A stretch of 64,000 bases of DNA from Amorphochlora amoebiformis (lineage: Eukaryota; Cercozoa; Chlorarachniophyceae). The first letter of the stretch is position 1. Each line of letters opens with the position of its first letter. The position numbers and the translations under genes are program-made. The stretch is taken from positions 682,001 to 746,000 of the forward strand of contig BAAHQB010000048.1 of NCBI GenBank assembly GCA_054601695.1. Reading direction: 5' to 3'. Shown here in pieces: positions 1 through 56,526 of the stretch. The notes under the pieces were generated by a model. That model had not been told where the DNA came from, did not search any database, and was given only the letters and a program-made list of their open reading frames with translations.

Positions 1-70
1 AAATATGTATAAATACATATCTTTATACATATGTATGTAAACCTATATATTAAATATTATATTATATTAT

Positions 71-121
<51 letters not shown>

Positions 122-248
122 ATATAATTATATATTCACACATATTTGTTTATGTTTATTGGTATCATACGTGTATATAATACATATTACATATACACAT
201 ATGCATCTTTAAATACATGTATAATCGTTTAACAACACATACAAATAC

Positions 249-937
249 CTCGAGCATGCGGTCACCACACTGTGCGTCCAGCGCCTGAGTAACACATACT
301 TGGTAAACGTCATAAATCTTTACCAGTACGACAAGTTAGGCAATACCATAAGTGTTCCTCCTAGTATTTACTATTACCTGTTGATAGAATTCCAAAGCAT
401 CTTTATAACGCTTTGGACCCGCCTTGAAACACTGTCAACACATTAGATAAGCTCCGAGAAAAGATACATAACACTGTAACGTGTGCTATCCCAAAAATAA
501 TCCAATTACCTCATTCCCGTTATCCTTAAGGTTTGTCGCCTTAACTTTGGGGTCAGTTTCGGCTTCCATTGCCTGAAAGATTGTGTTATTTCCAGCCCGT
601 GATGGTTCACACTTTCGTTATACCTCCACCATCTTCCAAGCCTCGCTCATGTTTTCACCGGATGGTCGTTCCTGGAGGTATGTAAGAGTAAGTTATTGGG
701 AGGTAGTATGGATCTGATTGGCCTCCAGACCTTAGCAAAGAGCGGAATTTGGTTCAAGTACTCGTCAATCTCTTCCGGGTTGTCTGGCCATTTCAACCTG
801 CCGTTGATGCCCGAAAGTAAATCCATTGGTAACCCATGGATCATATTATCGATTTTCACTCACCTTCCCACTCCCTTCACATTATCTTTGCTCGCAGAGA
901 TTGCCGTCTTCGATTCCACCACGGCGTTGTCAGCCAT
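249..937 (-). CDS. TTC4: TTC4/Cns1-type TPR co-chaperone, 5' part (runs off left edge)
   Basis: Six exons join in phase: 937-864, 797-731, 671-624, 572-510, 431-378 and 284-249 (114 codons). All are bounded by AG and GT; the first donor is AAG|GTGAGT. The start ATG is at 937. The product has a polar N-terminus, then a segment ending IPLFAK, then a TPR entry with NLKDNGNECFKAG and YKDALEFYQQALDA. This order (short N-terminal LPLF-like motif, then a TPR domain with the GNE.FK signature) is that of TTC4/Cns1, cytosolic co-chaperones that bind Hsp90 and Hsp70 tails. The last donor, at 248, enters the TA-rich intron at 1-248, so the remaining TPRs and the C-terminal domain lie outside the window. 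The gene is divergent from the TLC gene. Assignment to a TPR co-chaperone is firm; TTC4 rather than another one is an inference from motif order. Confidence 0.78.
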
Positions 938-1074
938 TTTCCCGATTCGGTGATGTCCCACGCATGTCCCCCTCAAGTCTGTCTCGGGTATGGCCGGGAT
1001 TTCATCGAACCCCGGGATTGGCACTAAGATGCATATCGAGAGTCTCCAGTGATTACTGACGTGTTGTCGTTCGA
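938..1074. promoter_or_regulatory. Shared bidirectional promoter between TTC4-like and TLC genes
   Basis: Only 137 bp separate the two divergent start codons (937 on minus, 1075 on plus). The stretch is GC-balanced, with no TA microsatellite and no obvious TATA box. An in-frame stop lies 18 bp before the TLC start, so neither CDS extends further. Both promoters must lie here or in the transcribed leaders. Confidence 0.5.
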
Positions 1075-2715
1075 ATGGCACTCAACAGACTGCACCTGGT
1101 TGTAGGATTCTGCCTCTCGACGCTGGGATGGACGATACTCCAGCTTGTCGTTACCCCCGTGATTAGTCGGAATTATTTTCCTGTTTACTACAAGAAACTT
1201 ATCGACGCCGCATCAGGTACAAGGCTTTCCTCAGGCTGGCCCTTATGATACTGACCAAGCTGGTCTGCTGTGATTACAGGCGATCCAACGAAGAAGGAGG
1301 TAAGAAAGGCCAAGAAAGCGCTTATGGTGAGGTGTTACAATCGTTTACAGATCTCAGTTAACGTTAGAAACACCTTAGGAGTGGGATACACGTGCCCCCG
1401 GATTCTTCCATGCGGTACTCTCCGGGATCTTGTCTATGTACTTACCTTTCACGCCCCAATAATTCTAAACTGCGATAACGCACGATTTGAACAGTTGATG
1501 GCCTTTGTGTATGTTATGAACCTGAGATTTACCCCATCTCTCACACCGGTAATTGGCCTCAGATACTGCTGCCTTATCGACGAAACTCTACGGAAAGACA
1601 CTCTACGTGCAACCTCCTTCGCGTGGCTGGTGGCCCTAATACGTTTCCCCAGACTGCTTCTGAAATCGTCTTAAACCACTTAACGCTCTGATATCCCCTC
1701 AGTTGACGGTATCTGTAGCCTCGGGGTTTTTCTTCTGGGACCTCTGCGTTTGCATCTTAAAGTTTGAGATATATGGTCACCAACGACTAACCCTTGGTAA
1801 TTTTCCAGTTATCGAAAGCTGATATGGTGCCTGTATCTCTCAGGATTTGAGTATGTGCTGCACGCCGCGTTCTGTCTCATCACTTATTTAATCTGTACGC
1901 GCTAACTTAACGTGTTAAAGTAATCCAGTTTTCTTCTATGAGGTGATCGGGGATACTATTATATCAATTATTGTGCAGGCGGCTACGTGGAGAATTACCC
2001 TATGGCCTGGCACGCGGCTTCCTTTCTTATGTTTGAGTAAGAAATCTTCGTGTACTTGCATCCGAAAGTTCTACGTCACCGTCGCGGCTAAATCCCTGTC
2101 TACCCGTTTGTTTAGGCTCTCAACTCCGTTGATGCATATCCGCTGGGCATTAATCGAATTTAAAGGGGTAACTAACTTACTAAAAATTTGATACCAACAC
2201 CTTCCAAACAATACAAAATTCCATGCTATCCACACACATTAATGGCTAACGCTATTTTCCTCTCAGGACACGAGGATCATAACGTTCTGCACGTAAGTCG
2301 CAATCACAAACTCGAAATTGTCCTTCGAAATCAGTTCTCTATTACCGTAAGTTGCCCTAATGCAAGGTTTTTTTTCACCCTAGGTATGTCTTTGCACTTT
2401 TGTTCTTCCTCTGCCGTATTGTTTGGGGGAACCTCTACGCGTTCCCGCTGGTGTGGTTGGAGCTTGTAAACAAGTAATTTCTCTCTATCTCTCGAAATCG
2501 CTCTTTTTTATTTTCCACCTCTCTCAACGGCCCCCTCTATGCTTTCCCACCTTTCTCTTCCCTTATGCTTCCCTCTCATTCCAGTGTATTTACATGAAAA
2601 TATATATATATATATATATATAAATATATTTAAATATTAAAAAAATATCTTACATTTAAATTTATACATATAAATATACATATATATATATATATATGTA
2701 AATATATATTATTAA

Positions 2716-2746
<31 letters not shown>

Positions 2747-2808
2747 TGATATATATATAAATTCATATATTAGTGTATATACATATACACATGTATTTAG
2801 ATATATAC

Positions 2809-2843
<35 letters not shown>

Positions 2844-3438
2844 TGTATGTGAATATATTTATACATTAACACCCATTCTGATTTCAGGCCGGCGGATATG
2901 CCCAATTGGCAGGTATAGTTGCAAAGCCCGAACACTAGAAGACAAAGAAAAAAAAAGTTGACAAATTACACTTAAAAGAGAGTCTATTCCATTGAAAGCT
3001 TTGTCGTAACCGTATCGTAATCGTAATGGACCAGGCTGGAGTGTTTTGGTTGAATTCTGTAGTCTCTGCTCTTCTCAACACCTTTTGGATGTACAAGATT
3101 ATTCTTACGTGAGAAATAATATGTCCACACACACATGTATATATATATATATATATATATTCTATGTATATGGAGATGTCTGTGCAATTTTAGATTTAAC
3201 TTTCATGCATCTTATATACATGTAGGTACATGCATTAAACGTTCATGCATCTTATATACATATACATACACCTTAATATGTGAAAAAATAAAAATTTATA
3301 TAATTTTGTGTGCATACATACGCATATACATATATTAAATGTATATATATATATATATATGCATTATATAAGTTTAAACTATATTTCATAGTATGGATGT
3401 ATCTATGGATACATAAATTCATCATTTAGGTGTGTATA

Positions 3439-3535
<97 letters not shown>

Positions 3536-3567
3536 ATTATATTATATATATATATAAATATATATAT

Positions 3568-3611
<44 letters not shown>

Positions 3612-3641
3612 GTATCATAGAAATATATCGATATTACGTAG

Positions 3642-3679
<38 letters not shown>

Positions 3680-3714
3680 GTGTGTGTGTGTCTACGCACA
3701 TTTATGCATGCGCA

Positions 3715-3761
<47 letters not shown>

Positions 3762-3937
3762 GTATATAATATATACATATATATGAATTATATATATCTA
3801 AATATATATACATATGTACATGTGTATAATATATATCTATTTGTATATAATGTTTATGTATATATATGTCTAAATATATATACATATATACATATGTATA
3901 ATAAATATCTATTTGTATATAATGTGTATATATATAC

Positions 3938-3975
<38 letters not shown>

Positions 3976-4075
3976 GCATATATCCCTTAGTATAATAAAT
4001 AAACACGATGAATGTACACACGAAAACTGCGAAAATACAATGCAGACACTTGGAATATATGTAAATACACAGTAA

Positions 4076-4111
<36 letters not shown>

Positions 4112-4211
4112 ACATATGTATGTAATATAATGTTTTGGTGTTACGCTTTATTTCTTCCTTTCTATCATCAGGGGGATGAGGAAACACGACAAAAAGGAGA
4201 AGGGTAACTAA
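1075..4211 (+). CDS. TLC-domain (TRAM-LAG1-CLN8) multi-pass membrane protein
   Basis: Thirteen exons join in phase to 273 codons plus stop: 1075-1216, 1280-1299, 1379-1414, 1495-1629, 1703-1775, 1844-1894, 1979-2036, 2116-2167, 2267-2292, 2384-2473, 2888-2912, 3035-3108, 4172-4211. Family marks appear in order: [12 protein letters not shown] before the domain, SGFFFWDL, then a HAAF helix, [12 protein letters not shown] (the conserved E-[IL]-S-T-P and R-W of TLC proteins), [12 protein letters not shown], and [11 protein letters not shown] in the last helix. Several hydrophobic segments predict an ER or Golgi multi-pass protein. The tail KHDKKEKGN is lysine-rich. TLC proteins act in ceramide synthesis or lipid trafficking; this one resembles the TLCD4/TMEM56 type more than ceramide synthases. 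The first nine introns are 63-99 bp and lack TA repeats; the last three are longer and TA-rich. Exon 2 is only 20 bp. Confidence 0.85.
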
Positions 4212-4852
4212 AAACTTCCTTTCGTTTATTTTATGAATCACTCACATATGACTACAACAGCTCAATGAGTCGCGTTGGACTTATACTACTAGACTAGTTA
4301 TACGTACGGGGAGTACAGTGAAGTAGATCGTAGGAATTTTACAAAAAATAAGGTTATAATTCATCACGCAATGACTAGCTTATTACTAGTATTAATTGTC
4401 TAGATTGTCTTCTAGTCTTGTGTACACATCATGTGAGATCTAGAATTATTATACTAGTTCTAAGTGATACATCTAGTACATCTACGTAGATAGATATATA
4501 TATTTTATATATATTACATATCTAGCATATACTAGATATAGGTCTATATCTAGATATTGGAGATTGTATCACAAAAATTGTATCCGATCTAGCCGATGTC
4601 ACGAACCGATGACAATACACTCCATAATTATCTATGTCAGTTTTTGCGTGCGATATACTGATAACTAGATAATTCCGGTATCGATACTGATGCATCCTGA
4701 TCATAGTCTCAGTTTAATTAATTGACTATACAACGTGTGTATATCCATCTGACGTAACCAGATAATCATAGCAGTAATGCTCAAGCTTTCTGCTTTCTAT
4801 GACGTTTAGAATCCTGATTTGTTGAATGACGAAGACTCTCAGGCTCACCTAG
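4212..4852. other. Convergent intergenic spacer, CTAG-rich
   Basis: Tail-to-tail spacer between the TLC gene and the UFD1 gene. It must hold both 3' UTRs and polyadenylation sites. The sequence is AT-rich but largely non-microsatellite and is dense in CTAG, ACTAGT and CTAGAT words (about 4260-4560). No further gene was seen. Confidence 0.5.
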
Positions 4853-20487
<15,635 letters not shown>

Positions 20488-20747
20488 CGCCTAACCCACC
20501 ATAGTACCCCCAAGCCAACCCGAAAAATCCATCAGCACAACCAAAATACCATGTCACATCCCATCCCCGAAAAAAAAAATTACGAAAAAAGGTCGTCAAT
20601 ACCCGTATCTTGTGGAGCCCCTTTCGCAATCGGAGACTCGATAACTTGACCTCATTCTCAGGCTTCTTTGGGATCCTCAGGCCTGTTTTTGAGACAAGTG
20701 GGGTGAAAACCTGTTGGGGCTGGAAAAGCGAGTCGTTGGGTTATCGG

Positions 20748-21460
20748 TTAAAGAATATCGCTCGAAAACTGAATGATATCCTTCTTACTCCAGTTCACAC
20801 ACCGAAAACGTAGACTTATATGATTTTCATCATATAGGTAAGGGTGTGGAGCAGGATATGCACTGAAAATATACCGATAATCTTGCATGACTGAAGGCGA
20901 AACACCGATATCAAATGGGCCTTCAGCTCCGCTGACAACACGCATCAACAGCCAGTCATACGACTTGTCCCGAGCCTAAAACCATCCCCTAACCCTATCC
21001 CGTGCCAGCTACTGGTCAAAATGATCTAGAAACGTATTCTTTTACTCTGGTTACGCACCGACTGACCGGTCGACCGCGAAGTCGAACTCTCGCGTCTCCT
21101 CCTGAAACGATTTGCAATATTTTTTGGTTATAATACTCCAAAAGGATTTATGCTGTCAGAGTGCGACTTGTACAAGCAAAGTGGCAGGAGATTACCTTGT
21201 TGCGAGCTTGGAATCGCTGCATAGGCAGGGCAAGTCAGGTTCTCGACAAAAGGACCGGAATCCAGGATTCGGAACCCTCGGGCTCTCAGAAGCTTGATAT
21301 CCACATATCCCTACAAGATATATACCTATATCTCAATATAGATTATATAAATAGCGAATTAATATATTAAATTTCAATATCTCGGTCATCGTGCGTCTGG
21401 ATGGGACGGGCCGGTAAGATACTTCGTCTTTCGCTCGCTTTGTGGTGGTTTTTGTCTTTC
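20748..21460 (-). CDS. Unrecognised protein, 5' end not found
   Basis: Four exons keep phase: 21460-21423, 21310-21196, 21101-21055 and 20975-20748, the last ending in TAA. Acceptors are good (ATCGTTTCAG, GGTTTTAG) and donors are GT. The product, about 164 residues here, includes KLLRARGFRILDSGPFVE and SYDWLLMRVVSGAEGPFDIG. I recognise no family. No start codon or first exon could be placed; the first listed exon is entered in mid-codon. The stop lies 260 bp upstream of the UFD1 gene start on the same strand, so this gene is its upstream neighbour. The region is GC-balanced and free of TA microsatellite, like the 5' region of the TLC gene. The opposite strand also has short open stretches, so confidence is moderate. 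Confidence 0.5.
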
Positions 21461-21760
21461 CTTCGGAATTAATAGTAGAAGAGGGGGAGGGAGAGTAAGT
21501 GGACAATTTTACTTTAATTTTTCGGTTGGGGAGGTAGCCCTTTTTGGAAAAAATCGGGTATGTTTGGTGGGTATGAAATCATTTGCTCGGAGGTGGGTGA
21601 AGGATGTGTTTTTGTGTATATGTATATGTCTGATATACATATCAGACATATAAACATGAAGATATCTTTATTCATAAATGCAATTGTAAATACATATGAT
21701 TGTACATGTTAATACATACACACATATATATATCTATTATATTATCTATATATATCTATA

Positions 21761-21794
<34 letters not shown>

Positions 21795-21832
21795 CATACA
21801 CACACATATATGTATATATGTATATATTATGC

Positions 21833-21893
<61 letters not shown>

Positions 21894-22085
21894 TTATAAA
21901 CATGTGAGACATGAATTCAGTTTTCACAGAAACATGTGTATATATCCGTGTAATATATGAATATAAATATTTGTGTATGTGTATACACATAATAATATGT
22001 GTACATGTGTTTGTGTATGTAACTATACATTACATACACATGCACATAATATATGTGTATATATTATATACGTGTATACATTGTG

Positions 22086-22126
<41 letters not shown>

Positions 22127-22128
22127 TA

Positions 22129-22207
<79 letters not shown>

Positions 22208-22283
22208 TGTTTACCTATGCTGTGTATATACACATACATACATACATGCATAAATATGCATATATATATGTATATAAATATAT

Positions 22284-22329
<46 letters not shown>

Positions 22330-22357
22330 CATTTTATTTATACACGTATATTTATGT

Positions 22358-22398
<41 letters not shown>

Positions 22399-22437
22399 TA
22401 TATATATATATATACATTACACACATATATTATATAC

Positions 22438-22480
<43 letters not shown>

Positions 22481-22502
22481 TATATACATGTGTGTGTGTA
22501 TA

Positions 22503-22564
<62 letters not shown>

Positions 22565-22884
22565 CATACATACATAACACACACACACATCCATCCAAGT
22601 ATAAAAATATACACATACATACATACGTACATGTACGTACTCCATTCATAAAACACATACATTCAGATCATCCCAACGATGCTTAAGAAATGATACCCAA
22701 GGCAAAACAAGAAAAATAATTATAACCTCTAACCAAAACCCAAACCCTAGCCCTAATCCTAACCCTATTAACGGCTGTTGTCGCTACCATGATAGCCCCA
22801 CCAAATAAATGGCGGAGTCAATGGCCATACGCTAAGACATACTGAATAATCTGATCATAACCTATTGAAAACGAGGAAAAGCAA
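21461..22884. other. Divergent spacer, mostly TA and CA microsatellite
   Basis: 21461-21640 is a non-repetitive stretch, probably the 5' flank of the minus-strand gene. 21640-22660 is TA/CA microsatellite with no supportable exon. 22735-22870 holds short CCCTAA repeats and a copy of a dispersed element. Confidence 0.5.
22770..22872 (+). repeat. Dispersed telomere-associated element, copy 2
   Basis: Shares GGAGTCAATGG, CTAAGACAT and TGAATAATCTGATC with 50935-51025 (plus), and the first two also with 17225-17286 (minus, AATCAATGGCCCTAGGG). All three copies sit beside CCCTAA/TTAGGG runs. Confidence 0.75.
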
Positions 22885-25584
<2,700 letters not shown>

Positions 25585-25778
25585 TCTCTCATATATATAT
25601 ATATATATTATTTTGTATCATATATATATGTGTGTGTGTATGTATAAATATTATATATGTGTATAGGTATATATTATATATATATATATATACATATATA
25701 TAACATATTTCTATATATATATATATGTGTATATATAATATATATATATATGTGTGTGTATATATATAATATAATATA

Positions 25779-25831
<53 letters not shown>

Positions 25832-25912
25832 CTGAGTTTCAAAACGTTAGACGACAACGGTAGAGTCTAACCGTATATATATATATATATATTATATATA
25901 TATATATATATA

Positions 25913-25946
<34 letters not shown>

Positions 25947-25985
25947 TATTGCCAAAACAATATTTATATATATATATATATATAC

Positions 25986-26025
<40 letters not shown>

Positions 26026-26146
26026 TTATATATTATATATGTATATGGTACATATGTTATATATATATATTACATATATATATATATATATGTATGTATA
26101 TATATATTTATAAGGATGTATGTGCTATGTGTTACATACATATATA

Positions 26147-26204
<58 letters not shown>

Positions 26205-26310
26205 CGATGTAATATACACACAAAGATACGTCGAGTTGTCATAAACTTAACGAAAAGAAACGACTTTACAAATCGGACGTACACGTGTCACATATGTGAC
26301 AAGGTACCGA

Positions 26311-26992
26311 CAACTTAGGCTTAGGCTTAGGCTTAGGGTTAGGGTTAGGGTTAGGCTTAGGGTTACGGATAGGGTTAGGGTTAGGGTTAGGGTTAGGGTT
26401 AGGGTTACGGATAGGGTTAGGGTTAGGGTTAGGGTTAGGGTTAGGGTTATGGATAGGGTTAGGGTTAGGGTTAGGGATAGAGTTAAGGTTAGGGTTAGGG
26501 AGGGTTTTAGGTTTATCGTTAGGGTTAAGGTTATCAGAACTAGGGTTAGGGTAAGGTTAGGGTTAGGGTTAGGGTTAGGGTAAGGCTAGGGTTAGGGTTA
26601 GGGTTAGGGTTAGGGTTAAGGTTAGGGTTAGAGTTAAGGTTAGGTTTAAGGTTAGGGTTAGGGTTAAGATTAGGTTAGGGTTTGGGTTAAGGTTAGGTTT
26701 AAGGTCACGGTTAGGGTTAAGGTTAGGGTTAGGGTTAAGGTGAGAGTTAGGTTCAGGGTCAGGGTTAGGGATAGGGTTAGGGTTAGGGTTACGGATAGGG
26801 TTATAGTAGGGTTAGGCTAAGGTTAGGGTTAAGGAGAGGGTTAGGGTTAGGGTTAGGGTTAGGCTTAGGGCTAGGCTTAGGGTTCGTGATAGTAGGGTTA
26901 GGGGTTAGGGTTACGGTTAGGGTTAGGGTTAGGTTTACGGTAAGGGTTAGGGTTAGGGTTAAGGTTTGGGTTGGGGTTAGGGTTAGGGTTAT
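26311..26992. repeat. TTAGGG block, 680 bp
   Basis: Mostly exact TTAGGG units with TTACGGATAGGG, TTAAGG and GTTAGGCTTAGG variants. Confidence 0.9.
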
Positions 26993-27046
26993 TCAGCAAG
27001 TATAAATATTATATATATATATGTATAATATCATATATATAAAATC

Positions 27047-27097
<51 letters not shown>

Positions 27098-27187
27098 TAT
27101 AAGATATCATATATAATACCAGTTTTGCAAGACCTCTCGATCTCTCGCACTTCACCTGAGAATACACGGGGGAAAGGATAAGGCACA

Positions 27188-27710
27188 ATCTCTCTCGCCC
27201 TCTCTCCTCAATCTCCCCTCTCCCTCTCGCTCCCTCCCTCTCTCCCTCTTTTCCCCCCCCCCCCCCTCTCTCTCTCTCTCCCTCTTTCTCCCCCTTCTCT
27301 CTCTCTCTCGCCCTCTTTCTCTCTTTCTCCCCTCTCTCTCTCCCTCTCTCTCTCTTTCTCCCCTCTCTCCCCCTCTCCCTCTCTCTCTCTTTCCCCCCCT
27401 CTCTCTCCCCCCCTCTCTCTATCTCCCCTCTCTATCTCTCTCTCTCTTTCTCCCCTCTCCCTCTCTCTCTCTCTCCCTCTCTCTTTCTCCCTCTCTTTCT
27501 CCCTCTCTCTTTCTCCCTCTCTTTCTCCCTCTCTCTCTCCCTCTCTCTCTCTCTTTCTCCCCTCTCTGTGTCTTTCTCCCCTCTCTCTGTCTCTCTCCCT
27601 CTCTCTCTTTCTCCCCCCTCTCTCTCTATTCCCTATCTCCCTCTCTCTCTCTTTCTCCCCCCACCTCTCTCTCCCTCTCTCTCTCTCTCTTTCAGCCTCA
27701 ATCTCTAGCC
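27188..27710. repeat. CT-rich tract, 520 bp
   Basis: CTCTCTCCC-type low complexity ending in CTCTCTCTTTCAG, shaped like a polypyrimidine tract with acceptor on plus. No convincing exon follows. Confidence 0.9.
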
Positions 27711-27750
<40 letters not shown>

Positions 27751-27980
27751 CTATCAAGTATATATGCATATATATATGTGTATATATGTATATCTATATA
27801 TGTATATATATCTGTATAAATGTCTAATAAATATATTATTATATCATATGTACATATATATTATGTGTATGTTTATGTATCATATGCATACATATGTATA
27901 AATATTCAATATATATATATGTATATAGAAAGAATATTAATAAGAATAATAATCTATACAAACACATATAAATAATATGT

Positions 27981-28031
<51 letters not shown>

Positions 28032-28057
28032 TACAGATACACATATACAATACGTAC

Positions 28058-28116
<59 letters not shown>

Positions 28117-28165
28117 ACATACATCTATCCATATATTCATGTGTATATACACATACACACAGATA

Positions 28166-28210
<45 letters not shown>

Positions 28211-28230
28211 TTATATATCAGGTATTTCAG

Positions 28231-54419
<26,189 letters not shown>

Positions 54420-54956
54420 TAGTTACAACCGAATTTTAATTATTAAATATTTTATTATGCGCAAACTAAAACTCTTATTAACAAATTGATTTCAAAGTTA
54501 TATTATGGGATAAACTACTGCTCATACGTAATGCATATAATATATACATATACATATATATATATATAGATATAGATATATACATATATATATATATATG
54601 CATATAAATATAAATACATACTGTGCACATATACGTTTTTATATATATATATACTAGATACATATATATACACACATATAAATACACGGTACGACCAATC
54701 TAGTCAATATCAAATTGCCCTTTATCGGCTGATGACTCGATATACATGTATTTATCAAAGTCGATGGCACTGGCACCGCAGAATGATACTATGAAGTTGC
54801 AGTAATATATTATCATCGTCACTGAAACTTAAGCTTTCCGGGCCGAAAGTTTTCAACTATTTTAAACCATAATCGTATAAGTCCAGTATAGAAGTGGTAT
54901 TATATTTTATAATTCATGTTACTTGAAGTTACTAGAGCTAGTGTTATATATATCAG

Positions 54957-54997
<41 letters not shown>

Positions 54998-54998
54998 T

Positions 54999-55059
<61 letters not shown>

Positions 55060-55581
55060 TATATAATATATATTATATATATATATATATATATCTAGAT
55101 ATATATCAAATACTATAGTCATTAGTACTACATAGATCAGAGTCCCGATACATTTACATATCATGATCTATATCTAGTATATATCTATAAAATTATGTCA
55201 TGGTAGTATTATATACTAGATATAATGTGTATATACTAGATATAATGTATACTATGTGCCTATCTAGACACATATGTATTTTATATCCAGATAATCCAGT
55301 CATACATCATAGATATCTAGTATATATATATATATGTATGTATCTAGTATTTTTATATAATACAATCTGGACAAAATATGCATGTGTATATATATATATA
55401 TATTATGTATATATACCTATATTATATACATACATATACAATATATATATATATGTATATATATATACATATATATATATATACGAATGTTATATTATCG
55501 TAATATTATTTCTGTAATGTGTAGTTGTAAATTAACTTGTAATGAATTTTAAGATTACACATTGCGATGGAAGCAAGCTGG
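54420..55581. other. Convergent intergenic spacer, CTAG-rich
   Basis: Tail-to-tail spacer between the AP2-gene chain and the syntaxin gene. It holds TA runs near 54955-55095 and CTAG/TCTAGATAT-rich stretches (55150-55340) like those at 4212-4852. No exon was seen. Confidence 0.5.
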
Positions 55582-56526
55582 TTAGTTGTTGTTGTTGTTG
55601 TTGTCGAACGCCCCCGAAGTTCCAAGAACGATGAGGATGATAACAACAATGATCACCAAGAAAAGAATCGCACACGCCAGCATCTTCTTACGCGCCGCAA
55701 GCTGATACTCGGCAGCAGCGTGCAGCTCAATTACTGCCTCCCCGGTGTAGTGTTTTGTGTTGGATATGTGTGCGGTGATGTTGTCTATCGTCTCCTGCTG
55801 TGCGTCGACCAGACCGGCCATTTCCTGAAACATCTCGAGAATCTCGCGGACACCCTGATTGATTTGCTTGACCTCATCTGCCTGCGCGAGAACGTGCTTG
55901 AGGTTCTGATCCTCGCCGAATAGCTGCTGCTCGATAAACTTCTGGTCGACTCCCTTCTCTATAAGTGCCTCTGCCTCTTCGTCCGACAGGTTGAGAACCT
56001 TGATTTCACGCTTGGTTCGGTTGTGGACCTCGTCCTTGAATATCTTAGAGCTGGATGTGTACTTCTTGTGAGCAAGGAAATACTTTTTCATGTAGAAGTT
56101 GTAGAGGTTTTCTCTTATCTCCGTCTTGACTGAGCCTTGTTCCTTCTCCTCCGCCTTTAAGTTTGCGTTGCGTATCTTGAGACCCTTGGGTCCTACGAGC
56201 TTCTCCTTTATTTGTGTCGAGGTTGCCCGCGCATTCTGGAGCGTTTTGTCAACACGCTTTATGATCCGAGTCTTGTCGTCGGGGTTGAAGGAGTTATCCA
56301 TCTCATCCTTGGACCTTTCCACCTCCGCGCTGGCCTTCTCCAATACTTCAATTTTGTCTTGGATCTCTTTATATTCCCTCAGCTCATTCACAAACTCCTC
56401 GCTTAGCTTCCCAGCATTTCCCAGCTCTTCATCTATGGGGTGGGCGCGTGCGGATTCAACATGATCCCCACTCTGCGCTGCGAACTGGTTTAGGCTGTCG
56501 AGGCAGTCATATACCTGTATGCTCAT
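55582..56526 (-). CDS. Qa-SNARE (syntaxin), intronless
   Basis: A single open frame of 314 codons plus stop. I chose the start at 56526 (MSIQVYDCLD); an upstream ATG at 56649 would add 41 residues rich in Arg and Ala. Helical N-terminal (Habc-like) region about 35-165, SNARE motif about 215-277 (QGVREILEMFQEMAGLVDAQ, central-layer Gln at 243), basic AARKK, then a transmembrane helix about 282-301 and a short tail ending in six Asn. This is the layout of tail-anchored Qa-SNAREs, which drive vesicle fusion with partner Qb, Qc and R-SNAREs. The paralogue class cannot be assigned; it is closest to plasma-membrane or endosomal syntaxins. It is GC-richer than its neighbours and has no introns, although the other genes have up to 35 exons, so it may be a retrocopy. 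Confidence 0.92.
   Translation of the reverse strand: MSIQVYDCLDSLNQFAAQSGDHVESARAHPIDEELGNAGKLSEEFVNELREYKEIQDKIEVLEKASAEVERSKDEMDNSFNPDDKTRIIKRVDKTLQNARATSTQIKEKLVGPKGLKIRNANLKAEEKEQGSVKTEIRENLYNFYMKKYFLAHKKYTSSSKIFKDEVHNRTKREIKVLNLSDEEAEALIEKGVDQKFIEQQLFGEDQNLKHVLAQADEVKQINQGVREILEMFQEMAGLVDAQQETIDNITAHISNTKHYTGEAVIELHAAAEYQLAARKKMLACAILFLVIIVVIILIVLGTSGAFDNNNNNN

Larger units (their letters stand above)
25585..28230. other. TA repeats, TTAGGG block and CT tract; no confident gene
   Basis: 25840-25880 is a diverged copy of the 3' edge of exon 25504-25584. 26311-26992 is TTAGGG repeat. 27188-27710 is a CT tract ending in CTCTTTCAG. 27129-27164 on minus could be an exon (acceptor GTATTCTCAG, donor GTATTA, 12 codons VKCERSRGLAKL). 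The first exon or exons of the AP2 gene should lie here but could not be identified. Confidence 0.4.

Noticed and set aside
1549-1562. A 14-bp intron (GTAATTGGCCTCAG) in the TLC gene
   Set aside because: Too short; the exon 1495-1629 reads through and matches TLC spacing before SGFFFWDL.
22207-22700. CA/TA-rich ORFs in the divergent spacer
   Set aside because: Microsatellite translation; no exon-like island with AG and GT bounds.
26296-26583. Arg-Val repeat ORF (also at 47692 and 50680)
   Set aside because: Translation of the TTAGGG array.
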